64,000 bases of DNA from Corynebacterium felinum. GTDB taxonomy: Bacteria > Actinomycetota > Actinomycetes > Mycobacteriales > Mycobacteriaceae. Below the pieces are notes generated by a model that saw only the letters and a list, made by a program, of their open reading frames with translations, was not told the DNA's origin and ran no database searches. Shown here in pieces: positions 33,396 to 42,785 of this stretch (its first letter is position 1; the number at the start of each line of letters is the position of its first letter). The stretch covers positions 2,542,001-2,606,000 of the forward strand of contig NZ_CP047209.1 in the NCBI RefSeq assembly GCF_030408755.1. The letters run 5' to 3'. The translations under genes were made by a program, and so were the position numbers.

Positions 33396-34655
33396 CTAGT
33401 CGCAGACTCGCTTAATATCCGCGCCCAACGAGGAAAGAATCTCCACAAACTCCGGATAGCCGCGATCAATGTGATACACATCGTGAATCTCAGTCACACC
33501 ATCCGCACACAACGCCGCAAGCACCAAACCAGCACCCGCACGAATATCCGAGGACCACACCGAGGTCGACGACAGCTGCTCCACCCCACGCAACACAACA
33601 TGGTGCCCATCAATATTTGCATCAGCGCCCAAACGCATCAGCTCATCAACGAAACGGAAACGGGACTCAAAAATATTCTCCGTAATAACACTGACCCCCT
33701 CCGCAATAGTCGACAGCCCAATCGCCATCGGCTGCAAATCAGTAGGGAAACCAGGAAACGGCAACGTTTGATAGTCCACAGCCTTCGGACGGTGATCCAT
33801 ACGCACCCGGAAACCATTCTCATAGGTTTCCACAGACGCACCAGCCGACTTCAACTTCTCCAGCGCAAGATGCAAATGCGCAGGATTAATACCGCCGACC
33901 GTAATATCGCCCTGCGTCATCACCGCAGCATAAGCCCACGTACCCGCAACAATGCGATCGCCAACAACCTCATGAGAAGTCGGATGCAGCTTATCCACAC
34001 CATCAATAGTGATCGTCGACGTACCCTCACCCGAAATCTGCGCACCCATCTGCCGCAGCATCAGACACAAATCCACAATCTCCGGCTCACGTGCAGCATT
34101 ATCTAACACCGTGCGCCCCTCAGCGAGCACTGCAGCTGTCAAAATATTTTCCGTCGCCCCCACCGAAGGGAAATCAAGCTTGATTGTCGCACCCCGCAAG
34201 CGACCAGGGGCTTCAGCAACAACTGCACCGTGGCTAATGCGGGTAGTCGCACCCATTTTCTCCAGCCCAGACTGGTGCATATCCAACGGGCGCGAACCAA
34301 TCGCATCCCCGCCTGGCAATGCAACAACAGCACGCCCGCAGCGCGAGGTCAGCGGCCCCAGCACGCACACGGATGCCCGAAACTGACGCACTGCCTCGAA
34401 ATCGGCGTCGCTCGACAGCTGCGCAGGGGTAGTGATATAAACTTTGTCCCCCTCAATCGTGACCTCGCAGCCGAGCCCCACAAGAACGTCCCGCATCAGG
34501 GGAACATCTAAAATTTCTGGGCAGTTAGTCAGCGTTGTTGTGCCTTCTGCCAGCAGCGCAGCGGCCATCAATTTCAGCACACTGTTTTTCGCCCCACTGA
34601 CTTTGACGGCGCCTTCCAAGCGGGCGCCTCCGCGTACCAAAAATCGTTCCTTCAC
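33396..34655 (-). CDS. murA: UDP-GlcNAc enolpyruvyl transferase MurA, Cys-to-Asp active site
   Basis: 419 residues from the GTG at 34655 ([10 protein letters not shown]); upstream in-frame codons lack a ribosome site, and TATGCT about seven bases before the GTG suggests a leaderless message. MurA makes the first committed precursor of peptidoglycan. The N-terminal [10 protein letters not shown] motif binds UDP-GlcNAc. The active-site loop is [14 protein letters not shown]: Asp117 stands where most MurA proteins have Cys. This change is known in Mycobacterium and makes the enzyme insensitive to fosfomycin. The C-terminal DRGY and [10 protein letters not shown] are typical. Divergent from pduO. 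Confidence 0.95.
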   Translation of the reverse strand: MKERFLVRGGARLEGAVKVSGAKNSVLKLMAAALLAEGTTTLTNCPEILDVPLMRDVLVGLGCEVTIEGDKVYITTPAQLSSDADFEAVRQFRASVCVLGPLTSRCGRAVVALPGGDAIGSRPLDMHQSGLEKMGATTRISHGAVVAEAPGRLRGATIKLDFPSVGATENILTAAVLAEGRTVLDNAAREPEIVDLCLMLRQMGAQISGEGTSTITIDGVDKLHPTSHEVVGDRIVAGTWAYAAVMTQGDITVGGINPAHLHLALEKLKSAGASVETYENGFRVRMDHRPKAVDYQTLPFPGFPTDLQPMAIGLSTIAEGVSVITENIFESRFRFVDELMRLGADANIDGHHVVLRGVEQLSSTSVWSSDIRAGAGLVLAALCADGVTEIHDVYHIDRGYPEFVEILSSLGADIKRVCD

Positions 34656-34695
34656 AAACGCCCAGCATAGTGTGTGAAACAAGTATTGTGGTGAT

Positions 34696-35268
34696 ATGGC
34701 TGTTCACTTAACTAAAATTTATACCCGCACGGGCGACGACGGCACCACCGGCCTGTCCGATTTCTCCCGCGTGAGCAAAAACGACTCCCGCCTTAACGCC
34801 TACGCCGACTGTGACGAACTCAACGCAGCACTCGGCGTCGTCTTAGCACTCGGCGAGCCAAGCGATGCAGTGCGCACAACAATTGCCCGCATCCAGAACG
34901 AGCTTTTCGACGCCGGCGCCGATCTCGCAACCCCCGACGGCAAAGACTTAGGCTACACCCCGCTTCGTATTACCCAGGACTACATCGACCGTCTGGAAAA
35001 AGAATGCGACACCTATAACGCCGATCTGTCCACACTCGATTCCTTCATCCTGCCCGGTGGCACCCCCACCGCCGCACTGATGCATGTTGCCCGCACGATT
35101 GCCCGCCGCGCCGAACGCTCCGCATGGACTGCGGTAGAGGACTACCCCGACACCACCTCGGTCATGCCCGCCAAATACCTCAACCGATTGTCGGACCTGC
35201 TGTTTATTCTGTGCCGAGTCACCAACAATTCCCAGGATGTGAAGTGGATTCCTGGCGGTGAACGCTAA
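34696..35268 (+). CDS. pduO: PduO-type cob(I)alamin adenosyltransferase
   Basis: 190 residues. It transfers the adenosyl group of ATP to cobalamin to make coenzyme B12. The ATP-binding N-terminus [13 protein letters not shown] and the conserved [19 protein letters not shown] segment are present, as are [40 protein letters not shown] and [11 protein letters not shown]. Length is typical for the trimeric enzyme. It starts at ATG 34696, 40 bases from the divergent murA start. A strong terminator follows. The gene keeps its order before ramA. Confidence 0.94.
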   Translation: MAVHLTKIYTRTGDDGTTGLSDFSRVSKNDSRLNAYADCDELNAALGVVLALGEPSDAVRTTIARIQNELFDAGADLATPDGKDLGYTPLRITQDYIDRLEKECDTYNADLSTLDSFILPGGTPTAALMHVARTIARRAERSAWTAVEDYPDTTSVMPAKYLNRLSDLLFILCRVTNNSQDVKWIPGGER

Positions 35269-35299
35269 AAAATGCCCCCTTATGCAAGGGGGCATTTTT
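35269..35299 (+). terminator. Terminator between pduO and ramA
   Basis: AATGCCCCCTT pairs with AAGGGGGCATT, a four-base loop, A-run before and T-run after, so it works in both directions for the convergent genes. Confidence 0.9.
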
Positions 35300-35319
35300 C
35301 ACCGTCTCACAAGACTGGT

Positions 35320-36165
35320 TTAGGGCAACGCGCCGATCCGGCGAGCAGCATTCACAGCCTCGTAGCGGGTGTGTGCACCCAACTTACGCATCACCGAACG
35401 TAGGTAGCTCTTCACCGTTTCAGCGCCAATACCCATTTCTTCTGCCGCCTCAACATTGGTGTGACCCAAGGCAACACACGACAGAACATCAAGTTCACGG
35501 GCAGACAGCTTAGTGGTTTGCTTCACACGCACAGGGGCAACCATTTGATCGCAGAGCTCTTCCAGTTCCGCGCGCAAATCTTCCTGCTCAATGCGATTAG
35601 CGAGCATGCGCAGCTTAGAGTGGGTGGAACGAATCTGCTCCCACTCCGCACCGTTCATCAAACGCCCCTGCTTGCTGGCGCCACCGCGCAAGCCTTCAGC
35701 GCGGCGAGATGCAGCATTAACAGCAAGATCCTGTTCAAGGCTACGAGCAGTCATGGTGACTTCTTCGATAACCTTGTCACCCAAACGCACTGGGGAGTGC
35801 ACACCCACGTATAAAACGCCACGAATTTCACGGTGCACAATCACAGGAACAGCAACGATGGAGTGGAGACCTTCGTCTTGAATCACGCTGTCGAGCTCAT
35901 GGGAGATGACATTGGCACGGGTGTAATCTGAAACACCCACGGGGCGACGAGTAGCAAGCACTCGACCACCGACACCGACGCCTGGCTCAATAATGAGGTT
36001 TTGTAGCGCAGGGGTGCGAAGACCGACCCACTGGCTAATTTGCAAGCGGTTATCGGCGAGAACGGTCGCATACATCGTGACCGGAATGCCAGTTGCAGTT
36101 TTGAGCGAAGCCAGTGCCGAACGGACGGCATCGTCGTCATCTTTTACGCGCTGGAGTTCCACCGC
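35320..36165 (-). CDS. ramA: RamA, LuxR-family regulator of acetate and carbon metabolism
   Basis: 281 residues from the GTG at 36165, preferred because GGAGG lies six bases upstream and the N-terminus ELQRVKDDDDAVRSAL then lines up with C. glutamicum RamA as I recall it. A GAF-like sensor domain occupies about 10-150 (TGIPVTMYATVLADNRLQIS, VGVGGRVLATRRPVGVSDYT). The LuxR helix-turn-helix is at about 217-281 (KLSARELDVLSCVALGHTNV to AARRIGALP). In C. glutamicum RamA controls acetate genes, ptas, cell separation and its own gene. The CoA transferase in this window is a plausible target. Confidence 0.94.
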   Translation of the reverse strand, partial: AVELQRVKDDDDAVRSALASLKTATGIPVTMYATVLADNRLQISQWVGLRTPALQNLIIEPGVGVGGRVLATRRPVGVSDYTRANVISHELDSVIQDEGLHSIVAVPVIVHREIRGVLYVGVHSPVRLGDKVIEEVTMTARSLEQDLAVNAASRRAEGLRGGASKQGRLMNGAEWEQIRSTHSKLRMLANRIEQEDLRAELEELCDQMVAPVRVKQTTKLSARELDVLSCVALGHTNVEAAEEMGIGAETVKSYLRSVMRKLGAHTRYEAVNAARRIGALP

Positions 36166-36906
36166 ATACCTCCACATATCTTCCAAAGAAATACCCCCGC
36201 TTGAACAAGCGGTGTACTTCCTCCTCTAAGGACCACGCCCCGAAGGACTTATGCTCGCCTACTTCAAAACCGCATAATAAGTAGGACTTGCTCTTCAGGG
36301 ACAAAATGTAGTTGTTTCACGACCCGTGGGCACCCCCCATCACGAAAGTGTGGGTTGCACGGATCGGCTGGGGAAATTATAACCACGCATGAGGGGGTAA
36401 GAAAACCGGACATGGATGCCCGTTTTCGGAACTTTTATGGGAAATATACGCCCGAAGGGGGTATTCGTGGGGTGAAAATCACCCTCATTGGGAGCGAAAA
36501 TTAGCCCCACTTAGGCAAAGTTTCATCAGCCACTCCCCCATGTGGGGAAACCCGAAAGATGGAGAAAAATCCCGACTTTCCCTGTCCAAAAAATAGGCTA
36601 CTAGCTAAGGTTTTTGATCAACGGGGGTAGTAATAACTTTGGCTGACAGCAGACGGGTTTGGGGAAAGATTTTTCCGCTTCGCCCACCCCAGACTGCGAC
36701 GGTGGTCATATGTCAGACAATCGGACATTGGCGGACACAACAATCGGTTTTTAGTTGCAAAATCAACATTGTTCAACATGAAAAACAGGCTAAAAGTGAT
36801 TCATGTCATAGGCTCTTAGAATACATTTATAATTCAGCACTTTCCTGAACTGAATGAAAATACTGCGAGACAACACCTATTAAACGATTTTGTTCAGACA
36901 CCCTCG
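36166..36906. promoter_or_regulatory. ramA-cysK intergenic region with RamA-type motifs
   Basis: No gene in 740 bases. Short runs of four to six G or C flanked as in the RamA motif (A/C)G4-6(T/C) are unusually dense: near 36330, 36390, 36455, 36468, 36505, 36535 and 36622. RamA is known to bind its own promoter. An inverted repeat ACTTATGC ... GCATAATAAGT (36248-36283) overlaps the likely ramA -10 (TATTAT on minus). Confidence 0.5.
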
Positions 36907-36924
36907 GTAGACTTCGTAGTCTAC
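36907..36924. promoter_or_regulatory. McbR operator before cysK
   Basis: TAGAC-TTCGTA-GTCTA (36908-36923) fits the McbR consensus TAGAC-N6-GTCTA exactly and extends to GTAGAC/GTCTAC. McbR represses sulfur and methionine genes. TATACT, a likely -10 box, starts nine bases downstream, so a bound repressor would block polymerase. Confidence 0.85.
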
Positions 36925-36992
36925 ATTGTTGCTATACTCACTTTTGTTAAGAATTCGTTGTTTCTCACTATCGAAGGAGATAAGTAATTCTC

Positions 36993-37928
36993 ATGGCTAA
37001 GATCTACGACTCCATCTTGGACACCATCGGCAACACCCCACTGGTCAAGCTGAACCGTTTGAGCAAGGATTTGCCAGCCACTATTTTGGTGAAGTTGGAG
37101 TTTTTCAACCCCGCCAATTCGGTGAAGGACCGTATCGGTAAGGCCATCGTTGATGCTGCTGAGGCTTCCGGCGAATTAAAGCCAGGTGGCACGATTGTGG
37201 AGGCAACTTCCGGAAACACCGGTATCGCCTTGGCTTTGGCTGGCGCAGCTCGCGGCTATAACGTTGTTTTGACCATGCCAGAGACGATGTCGACTGAGCG
37301 TCGCGTTATGCTGCGTGCTTTTGGCGCGGAGATCATCCTCACCCCTGGTTCTGCGGGTATGCAGGGCGCGGTTGACAAGGCAAATGAGATCGTTGCTGAA
37401 CGTGAGGGCGCGATTTTGGCGCGGCAGTTCGCTAACGCTGCAAATCCTGAGATCCACCGCAAGACTACTGGTGAAGAGATTTGGTCTGACACTGAGGGCA
37501 AGGTTGATATCTTCGTTGCGGGTGTGGGCACCGGTGGCACTGTAACCGGTGCCGGTGAGACTCTTAAACGCCACAATCCTGAGATTAAGGTATACGCAGT
37601 TGAGCCTGCGGCATCGCCTTTGCTGAACACCGGTAAGGCTGGCCCTCACAAGATTCAGGGCTTGGGCGCAAACTTCATTCCTGAGGTGCTCAACCAGAAG
37701 ATTTACGAAGAGGTTCTTCAGGTTTCCAACGAGGATGCAGTTGCCACCTCGCGCGCATTGGGTGTGCTTGAAGGTATTTTGGGCGGTATTTCTGCGGGTG
37801 CGAATGTGAAGGCTGCGCTGGAGCTGGCTGCCCGTGAGGAAAACGCTGGTAAGACGATTGTGACTGTCATCCCTGACTTCGGTGAGCGTTACGTCTCTAC
37901 CCTCCTTTATGATGATATCCGCGATTAA
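36993..37928 (+). CDS. cysK: Cysteine synthase A
   Basis: 311 residues. It makes cysteine from O-acetylserine and sulfide with PLP. NTPLVKLNRL opens the protein, the PLP lysine is in NSVKDRIGKAI, the phosphate/substrate loop is EATSGNTGIAL, and VGTGGTVTGAGE binds the PLP phosphate. The loop GAGANFIPEVLN and the C-terminal GISAGANVKAAL are standard. GAAGGAG precedes the ATG. cysE follows 30 bases later on the same strand. The McbR operator upstream implies repression when sulfur is plentiful. Confidence 0.97.
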   Translation: MAKIYDSILDTIGNTPLVKLNRLSKDLPATILVKLEFFNPANSVKDRIGKAIVDAAEASGELKPGGTIVEATSGNTGIALALAGAARGYNVVLTMPETMSTERRVMLRAFGAEIILTPGSAGMQGAVDKANEIVAEREGAILARQFANAANPEIHRKTTGEEIWSDTEGKVDIFVAGVGTGGTVTGAGETLKRHNPEIKVYAVEPAASPLLNTGKAGPHKIQGLGANFIPEVLNQKIYEEVLQVSNEDAVATSRALGVLEGILGGISAGANVKAALELAAREENAGKTIVTVIPDFGERYVSTLLYDDIRD

Positions 37929-37958
37929 ATCATCAGTACTGCTAGTCTCGGAGTCATT

Positions 37959-38549
37959 ATGTTGCTAAAAATTTTTAAGGCTATCCGTGAGGATCTTGCC
38001 AATGCTAAAGAGCATGACCCTGCCGCGCGGGGTTCGCTTGAAAACGCCATAGTGTACTCCGGGCTCCATGCTATTTGGTTACATCGCATCGCCCACTGGT
38101 TGTGGGTTCGAAACTTCCGCGGACCAGCCCGCGTACTAGCCCAGTTCACTCGTTTTTTAACAGGTGTTGAGATTCACCCTGGGGCAACGATTGGTCGTCG
38201 TTTTTTCATCGATCACGGCATGGGCATTGTGATTGGTGAAACCGCTGAAATTGGTGATGGTGTGATGCTGTATCACGGCGTGACTTTGGGCGGCCAGGTG
38301 TTGACTCAGACGAAACGCCACCCAACTATTGGCGATAATGTGACTATTGGCGCCGGCGCGAAGGTGTTGGGCCCGATCACTATTGGTTGTGGTTCAGCTA
38401 TTGGTGCGAATGCTGTGGTGACTAAGGATGTTCCACCGAATCATATTGCGGTGGGTATTCCGGCTAAGGCGCGTCCTCGTAAGGAGGAGGAGTGTGTGAA
38501 GCTGGTGGATCCTGACTTCTATGTCAAGAGTGGGGATTTTAATATTTAG
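37959..38549 (+). CDS. cysE: Serine O-acetyltransferase
   Basis: 196 residues, the short form of the enzyme. It acetylates serine with acetyl-CoA to give the CysK substrate. The N-terminal helical part contains [30 protein letters not shown] with the catalytic-region residues; the left-handed beta-helix has [40 protein letters not shown] and repeats such as [21 protein letters not shown]. It is in operon with cysK. The stop codon overlaps the convergent GNAT gene by 11 bp, so no terminator fits between them. Confidence 0.96.
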   Translation: MLLKIFKAIREDLANAKEHDPAARGSLENAIVYSGLHAIWLHRIAHWLWVRNFRGPARVLAQFTRFLTGVEIHPGATIGRRFFIDHGMGIVIGETAEIGDGVMLYHGVTLGGQVLTQTKRHPTIGDNVTIGAGAKVLGPITIGCGSAIGANAVVTKDVPPNHIAVGIPAKARPRKEEECVKLVDPDFYVKSGDFNI

Positions 38550-38835
38550 GTTTTTTCGCTATGTAGTGCGCGATTGCTGTGCAGCTGGGTTTGATGTCGA
38601 ATCCTTGGCTTCTGGTGGTCGCCAGTGCGTAGGCAATAAGCGGTGTCGATAGGCCTTGGCCTCGATGCCGCTTTTCTACTTCTGTGTGGTTAAAGTCGCG
38701 GATGCCGTCATGTTCGTCGTAGGAGGCGATAGCAATTGCTTCTCCGTCACGGTAAAGGGCAAAACGTGAGTTTTGTGGTTCGTGGCGGATATCAAATTCA
38801 CCCGCATGCGCATTGACGTTGAGGTTGTTTCCCAT
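38539..38835 (-). CDS. Small GNAT-type N-acetyltransferase
   Basis: 98 residues from the ATG at 38835 (MGNNLNV), preferred over 38853 by its better position. It is a minimal GNAT fold: strands [14 protein letters not shown] and [16 protein letters not shown], where RHRGQGLS is the acetyl-CoA phosphate loop. A short conserved Cys region [12 protein letters not shown] ends the protein, as in the YidJ/COG2388 family of unknown substrate. It converges on cysE with an 11-bp overlap of stop regions. Confidence 0.8.
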   Translation of the reverse strand: MGNNLNVNAHAGEFDIRHEPQNSRFALYRDGEAIAIASYDEHDGIRDFNHTEVEKRHRGQGLSTPLIAYALATTRSQGFDIKPSCTAIAHYIAKKPKY

Positions 38836-38927
38836 ACGCCCGGATAATATCACAGGTCACAGCGAGTTTTACTCCCTTATCGGAAAAGCTACATAGCTTC
38901 TTTTTTTAATGAGCAACTTTTTATAAG

Positions 38928-38949
38928 CGACCTGACCCCCGCTTGGTAG
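38928..38949 (+). repeat. Solo left-end relic of the IS3-type element
   Basis: CGACCTGACCCCCGCTTGG plus TAG is nearly identical to the left inverted repeat of the IS3 copy starting at 39007 (one substitution in the core). It stands 79 bases upstream of that copy without any transposase next to it. Confidence 0.6.
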
Positions 38950-39077
38950 TTTCAATGGTGTCTTGAAGGTGCTACACGTGACCCGCTCTGGCGCTAATTA
39001 GCACTCGGACCTGACCCCCGTTTGGTAGACACCTGATTTCCCGCTTGTATGAGGTGGGAGGAAGGTACTGTAGTTTT

Positions 39078-39377
39078 ATGCCAAGGTTTTATTCAGATGA
39101 GTTCAAGCGTGACGCTGTTGCGTTTTATGAGAACTCGGAACTGTCTCTAGCGAAGGCCGCTGCTGATTTGGGGATTAATCGGCAATCTCTGCATACGTGG
39201 GTCAAGGATTTGGGCACTGGTAAGCGTTCTCGTGTTGCGGTGCAAAAGCGGCAAGCTCAGGCAATTTCTGAAGCTGAACGTATCCGTGAGCTTGAGCGTG
39301 AGCTGCGTAAAATGACTGAAGAGCGTGATATTTTGCGTAAGGCTGTTAAATATTTCGCGGAAGAGACAAATTGGTGA
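39078..39377 (+). CDS. IS3-family transposase OrfA
   Basis: 99 residues from ATG at 39078 (MPRFYSDEFKRDAV). Helix-turn-helix (LSLAKAAADLGINRQSLHTWV) followed by a leucine-zipper helix (ISEAERIRELERELRKMTEE). It binds the element ends and, with OrfB, forms the transposase. The orfA stop overlaps the GTG of orfB (GTGA), and orfB is in the -1 frame, so either coupling or frameshifting joins them; I see no clear slippery heptamer. Confidence 0.92.
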   Translation: MPRFYSDEFKRDAVAFYENSELSLAKAAADLGINRQSLHTWVKDLGTGKRSRVAVQKRQAQAISEAERIRELERELRKMTEERDILRKAVKYFAEETNW

Positions 39378-40273
39378 TCCGCTTCCAGTTTGTCGAAGAC
39401 CATCGAACCGATTATTCGGTCAAGCGGATGTGTGAGGTGCTGAAACTTAATGCCTCATCGTTTTACAAGTGGCGCAAAGCTCGTGCTGTTCGTAACACTA
39501 AAACGTGCGAGGACTCGTTGTTGGCGGTGCGTATTCTTTCTGTGTTCAACCAGTTCAATGGCTGTTACGGGGCGAAACGTATCGCGGCTGAAATTTCCGA
39601 TCAGTATGAGCCTGTTAATCATAAACGTGTTGCTAGGTTGATGGCATCGATGAATCTGCGTGGGTACAGCAAAAAACGCAAGGTCAAAACCACTATTTCC
39701 AGGAAAGATCGCAGTGTTTTCCCGGATCTGGTCACGCGTAATTTCACTGCTGATCGCCCGAATAAAGTGTATGTGGGTGATATCACCTACCTACCGATTA
39801 AAGGTGGTGGGAATATGTATCTGGCCACAGTTATTGATTGTTTCTCCCGTAAACTCACCGGGTTTGCGTTAGCTGATCACATGCGCACTGATCTTATTGG
39901 TGAAGCACTCGCCATGGCAAAAGACCAGCGTGGGTCACTAAAAGGTGCGATTTTCCATTCAGATCATGGAAGTGTGTACACCTCACAGGTTTTCCAACAG
40001 CAATGTAAATCTCTTGGAGTGACCCAGTCCATGGGTGGTGTTGGCACGAGTGCGGATAACGCGCTTGCAGAGTCGTTTAATGCCACATTAAAACGTGAAG
40101 TCCTTCAAGATCGGAAGGTCTTTGACACCATGCTCCAATGTCGAAAAGAAGTGTTTTCTTGGTGTGTCAGGTACAACACCACACGTCGGCACAGTTACTT
40201 GAAATACTGCGCCCCCAACACTTTTGAAGCGCAAGCATTTGCGCTAAAATCTATCTCAGCAATCACCGCTTAA
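39374..40273 (+). CDS. IS3-family transposase OrfB
   Basis: 299 residues. An N-terminal HTH-like part (RTDYSVKRMCEVLKLNASSF) precedes the DDE integrase core. The catalytic residues are in YVGDITYLP (D), FHSDHGSVYTS (D) and NALAESFNATLKRE (E), with the usual 35-residue spacing before the Glu. RHSYLKYCAPNTFE closes the core. Intact and probably active, since a second identical copy exists at 46371. Confidence 0.93.
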   Translation: MIRFQFVEDHRTDYSVKRMCEVLKLNASSFYKWRKARAVRNTKTCEDSLLAVRILSVFNQFNGCYGAKRIAAEISDQYEPVNHKRVARLMASMNLRGYSKKRKVKTTISRKDRSVFPDLVTRNFTADRPNKVYVGDITYLPIKGGGNMYLATVIDCFSRKLTGFALADHMRTDLIGEALAMAKDQRGSLKGAIFHSDHGSVYTSQVFQQQCKSLGVTQSMGGVGTSADNALAESFNATLKREVLQDRKVFDTMLQCRKEVFSWCVRYNTTRRHSYLKYCAPNTFEAQAFALKSISAITA

Positions 40274-40301
40274 ATGTGTCTACTTTTCGGGGGTCGCGCC
40301 C

Positions 40302-40492
40302 CTCCACTACGAAGAGCTCGTCCGGAACAGCCAAAGTACACGCTCGCAGTGTACCTTTCAGGTTGATTTTCTTTTGATCAAAAACCATTCACGAATTTGG
40401 AATCCCGCGTGTTTCGTTACTACACCCGCCGCACAACCCTCATGACAACAGGTCTGCAGTTTATACGCATTTTCCTTACGAGAAAACCTCAC
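40302..40492. other. Spacer between IS3 copy 1 and the split MFS gene
   Basis: No gene. GTACAC/GTGTAC (about 40336-40353) forms a small hairpin with A- and T-rich flanks. Confidence 0.3.
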
Positions 40493-40918
40493 TTATTCTT
40501 TATGTGAATATTTTAGTTGGTAGCGCGATGCGACTAACGTCGCGACAGCTATAAGGATCGAAACAGCCAGAAAACTTACAGCTAGAGCCGGATAGCCAAC
40601 CACACCAGTAACCAGGCCTGAGCACAGAGAGGTCACACCAGCAGCAACATTAATACACACGTCTAGTCTGCCTTGAACTTTCACGCGTTGTACGCTATCT
40701 GCAACTTGAGAAACCGCGGCTGACGAAGCAATCATGCCAACCGACCAAGCCAATCCGACACCAAATAATCCAATAACAAAAAGCACGAAAATCGCATGGA
40801 AAAATGCGAGCAGCACCACGGAGAAAATCATAATTCCGCCACCAAGACAAACTGATTTCGCAAAACCTACGCGAATATTCAAAAGACCAACTAATGGACT
40901 AAACGCATACATGCCTAG
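40493..40918 (-). pseudogene. MFS transporter, C-terminal part cut off by IS1380
   Basis: About 140 residues of the second half of a major facilitator: GMYAFSPLVGLL, then four to five helices up to YQLKYSHKE. It is separated from its N-terminal part (42786-43608) by an IS1380-family element with CTAG on both sides. Removing the element and one CTAG joins the two halves in frame as AHLLGMYAF, so the gene was intact before insertion. GMYAFSPLVG resembles the conserved motif at the start of the second half of MFS drug transporters. Confidence 0.85.
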
Positions 40919-42785
40919 CCCAGATTTTTCATGGGGTGGGTTTGGTGGTGGTGGGTTGGGGTGGTGTGTTTGTGGGGTTGGTTGGTTCACCTTCGCCCTT
41001 TGATTCGTGGTTTTTAGGGCAAGGTGTGCGTCCATAAAGTTGTGTGGGGTTTGGGGGTTGGGGTGTGCCTGCAGTGTGGCTGCCAGATCGCGTGTGTGGG
41101 CCTAGGGGTGTTAGGGTTTTCGTTTCTTCCAGCGTGGCTGTAGAAGGCTCTGGGTGTAGCCAATAAGCGTGACCAGTGTGTGGGTGTGGGGGTTGTGCTG
41201 GTCAAGCTGGAGGATGATGCGTCTGCTGCTTGTGGTGATTTTTGATGCAACCGCAACAAACCTTACACGGATAGTCTTCGGCACCCATGTCCACCAAGGC
41301 TTGCTTGTTTCTTGGTGTGAATGATCTTTGTGGTGGCAGGCGTCGATGAGTTTCGTCCAGGTAAGAAGTTGGTGGGATAGTGCAACGATCAAACACCAGA
41401 TTTGGTTCGCCCCGAATTGTTTAAACGGCAGTTTACTAAGGCCTTGGTCTTTGGTGTCTTTGATGTGTTGTTCACATAAAGACCGATTACGGTAGCAGTA
41501 GTCAATGTGTTGAATATTCCCAATAAGGTTCGTTACGCACAGTTGGGCGCGAACACCATGTTGGTTGAAAAGACTGTGTTGGCACCCTGGGTGGGGTGGT
41601 TCGATTCGTGCGATAACACGCATATCCTCGGGGTAGTCAGCTAGAAGATTCACCAAAGGTTGGTGCTCATCTATATTTGCGGTGCGCAGTAGTCCGGTGA
41701 TGTCTTCAAGGAAATGGTTCTCATCACAAACCAGATCCCCTGAAGCACGCACAATCGGCACCCGAGTATCCCACCGATCACAGTCTTTGCCTGTGTGAGC
41801 ACTGGTTCCCAAGTGTTGTGTATCAGCGTTGGTTGTTTGTTGGGATTGAAGGTGATGGTCAAGGGTGATGCGCGCTGTCGGCGGGGCGGAATAACCCAGA
41901 ACATACCCAAGGTTGTGATCGTTGAGGAAACTGATGAATTTCTTTGTCCCACCAGCACTGTCAGCACGGATGACTAATCGTTTGCCCCAGGGTTGACCAT
42001 CACTGTGATCAGGCAGGGTGGCAAGAATCTCGTCAACAAGCTGGCAGTGATCACGAATTGTGTTTGCCCCGGCATTTCCTGGTCGAAGCAGGCAGTTAAG
42101 AAACTCCCCACCAGGCAGACCGATGCTGGTGTAATCAATAAAGGCACATAACGGGTGGAAACCAAAGCCTTTCTTATAGGTAGGCGTCGCGTTTTCCTTA
42201 TCGGAATGTGCGGTAATCAACGTGGCATCAATATCGATAACCAGTGGTTGTTCAACTGTTGCCACCCGATGCGGAGCGTGATCACCTAACAAATCCCACA
42301 CCCTAGTGCGAGCTTGTTTCGCTGCGTGGATAAACCCTTCTCGCACATGCTCGCTGGTATCTGCATATTCTGTGATCCGCCGCCATGCGGTTGTCACTGA
42401 CGGTAACGATTTTGATGCTAACGCGGTTGAAACAGAAGAAAGCAAGGTGATGTCGTGGACATCATCCCCACCAGCAATCAACGATAAAGCCAGATTCACC
42501 CACACATCCCCTAACGTGTGCGTGAGCCCAGAACGCGGCAAAGCGGAATCAAGGCAGTCACTTATTCCCACCAATTCGGCTACGTGAGCAAACGGTAACA
42601 CCCCCGCACCGGATACAAGATGAGAACAGCTAGCAACCCGTGGAATGTATGTGGTAGTCTTCACCTTGAAAGTGTTTCTTTCTGCCTAGATTATTGACTT
42701 CAAAACATCTCTATTCTAGCAGGTCAAGAAGCACTTTCTTTACTTTTTGCTCACCTTTTCACCCCACACCCATGAAAAATCCGGG
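40919..42785 (-). mobile_element. IS1380-family element
   Basis: 1867 bp with inverted ends CCCAGATTTTTCATGG (left) and CCCGGATTTTTCATGG (right, reversed), flanked by a 4-bp target duplication CTAG (40915-40918 and 42786-42789). It carries one transposase on minus. The left end has a G-rich segment (40933-40990). The insertion interrupts an MFS gene. Confidence 0.9.
41111..42664 (-). CDS. IS1380-family transposase
   Basis: 517 residues from a GTG (KTTTYIPRVASCSHL). The DDE core includes PLVIDIDATLITAHSDKENA, VIRADSAGGTKKF and the C-terminal Glu region CEQHIKDTKDQGLSKLPF; GFGFHPLCAF is a family hallmark. The protein is full length for the IS1380 family and shows no stop or frameshift, so it may be active. 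Confidence 0.93.
   Translation of the reverse strand: MKTTTYIPRVASCSHLVSGAGVLPFAHVAELVGISDCLDSALPRSGLTHTLGDVWVNLALSLIAGGDDVHDITLLSSVSTALASKSLPSVTTAWRRITEYADTSEHVREGFIHAAKQARTRVWDLLGDHAPHRVATVEQPLVIDIDATLITAHSDKENATPTYKKGFGFHPLCAFIDYTSIGLPGGEFLNCLLRPGNAGANTIRDHCQLVDEILATLPDHSDGQPWGKRLVIRADSAGGTKKFISFLNDHNLGYVLGYSAPPTARITLDHHLQSQQTTNADTQHLGTSAHTGKDCDRWDTRVPIVRASGDLVCDENHFLEDITGLLRTANIDEHQPLVNLLADYPEDMRVIARIEPPHPGCQHSLFNQHGVRAQLCVTNLIGNIQHIDYCYRNRSLCEQHIKDTKDQGLSKLPFKQFGANQIWCLIVALSHQLLTWTKLIDACHHKDHSHQETSKPWWTWVPKTIRVRFVAVASKITTSSRRIILQLDQHNPHTHTLVTLIGYTQSLLQPRWKKRKP

Larger units (their letters stand above)
39007..40301 (+). mobile_element. IS3-family element, copy 1
   Basis: 1295 bp. Left end GGACCTGACCCCCG, right end (reverse) GGGCGCGACCCCCG, each followed by TAGACAC after a short variable part. 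The flanks are CTC on both sides (39004-39006 and 40302-40304), a 3-bp target duplication typical for IS3. orfA and orfB overlap by GTGA. It is identical to copy 2 at 46004-47298 in every part I compared. Confidence 0.93.
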
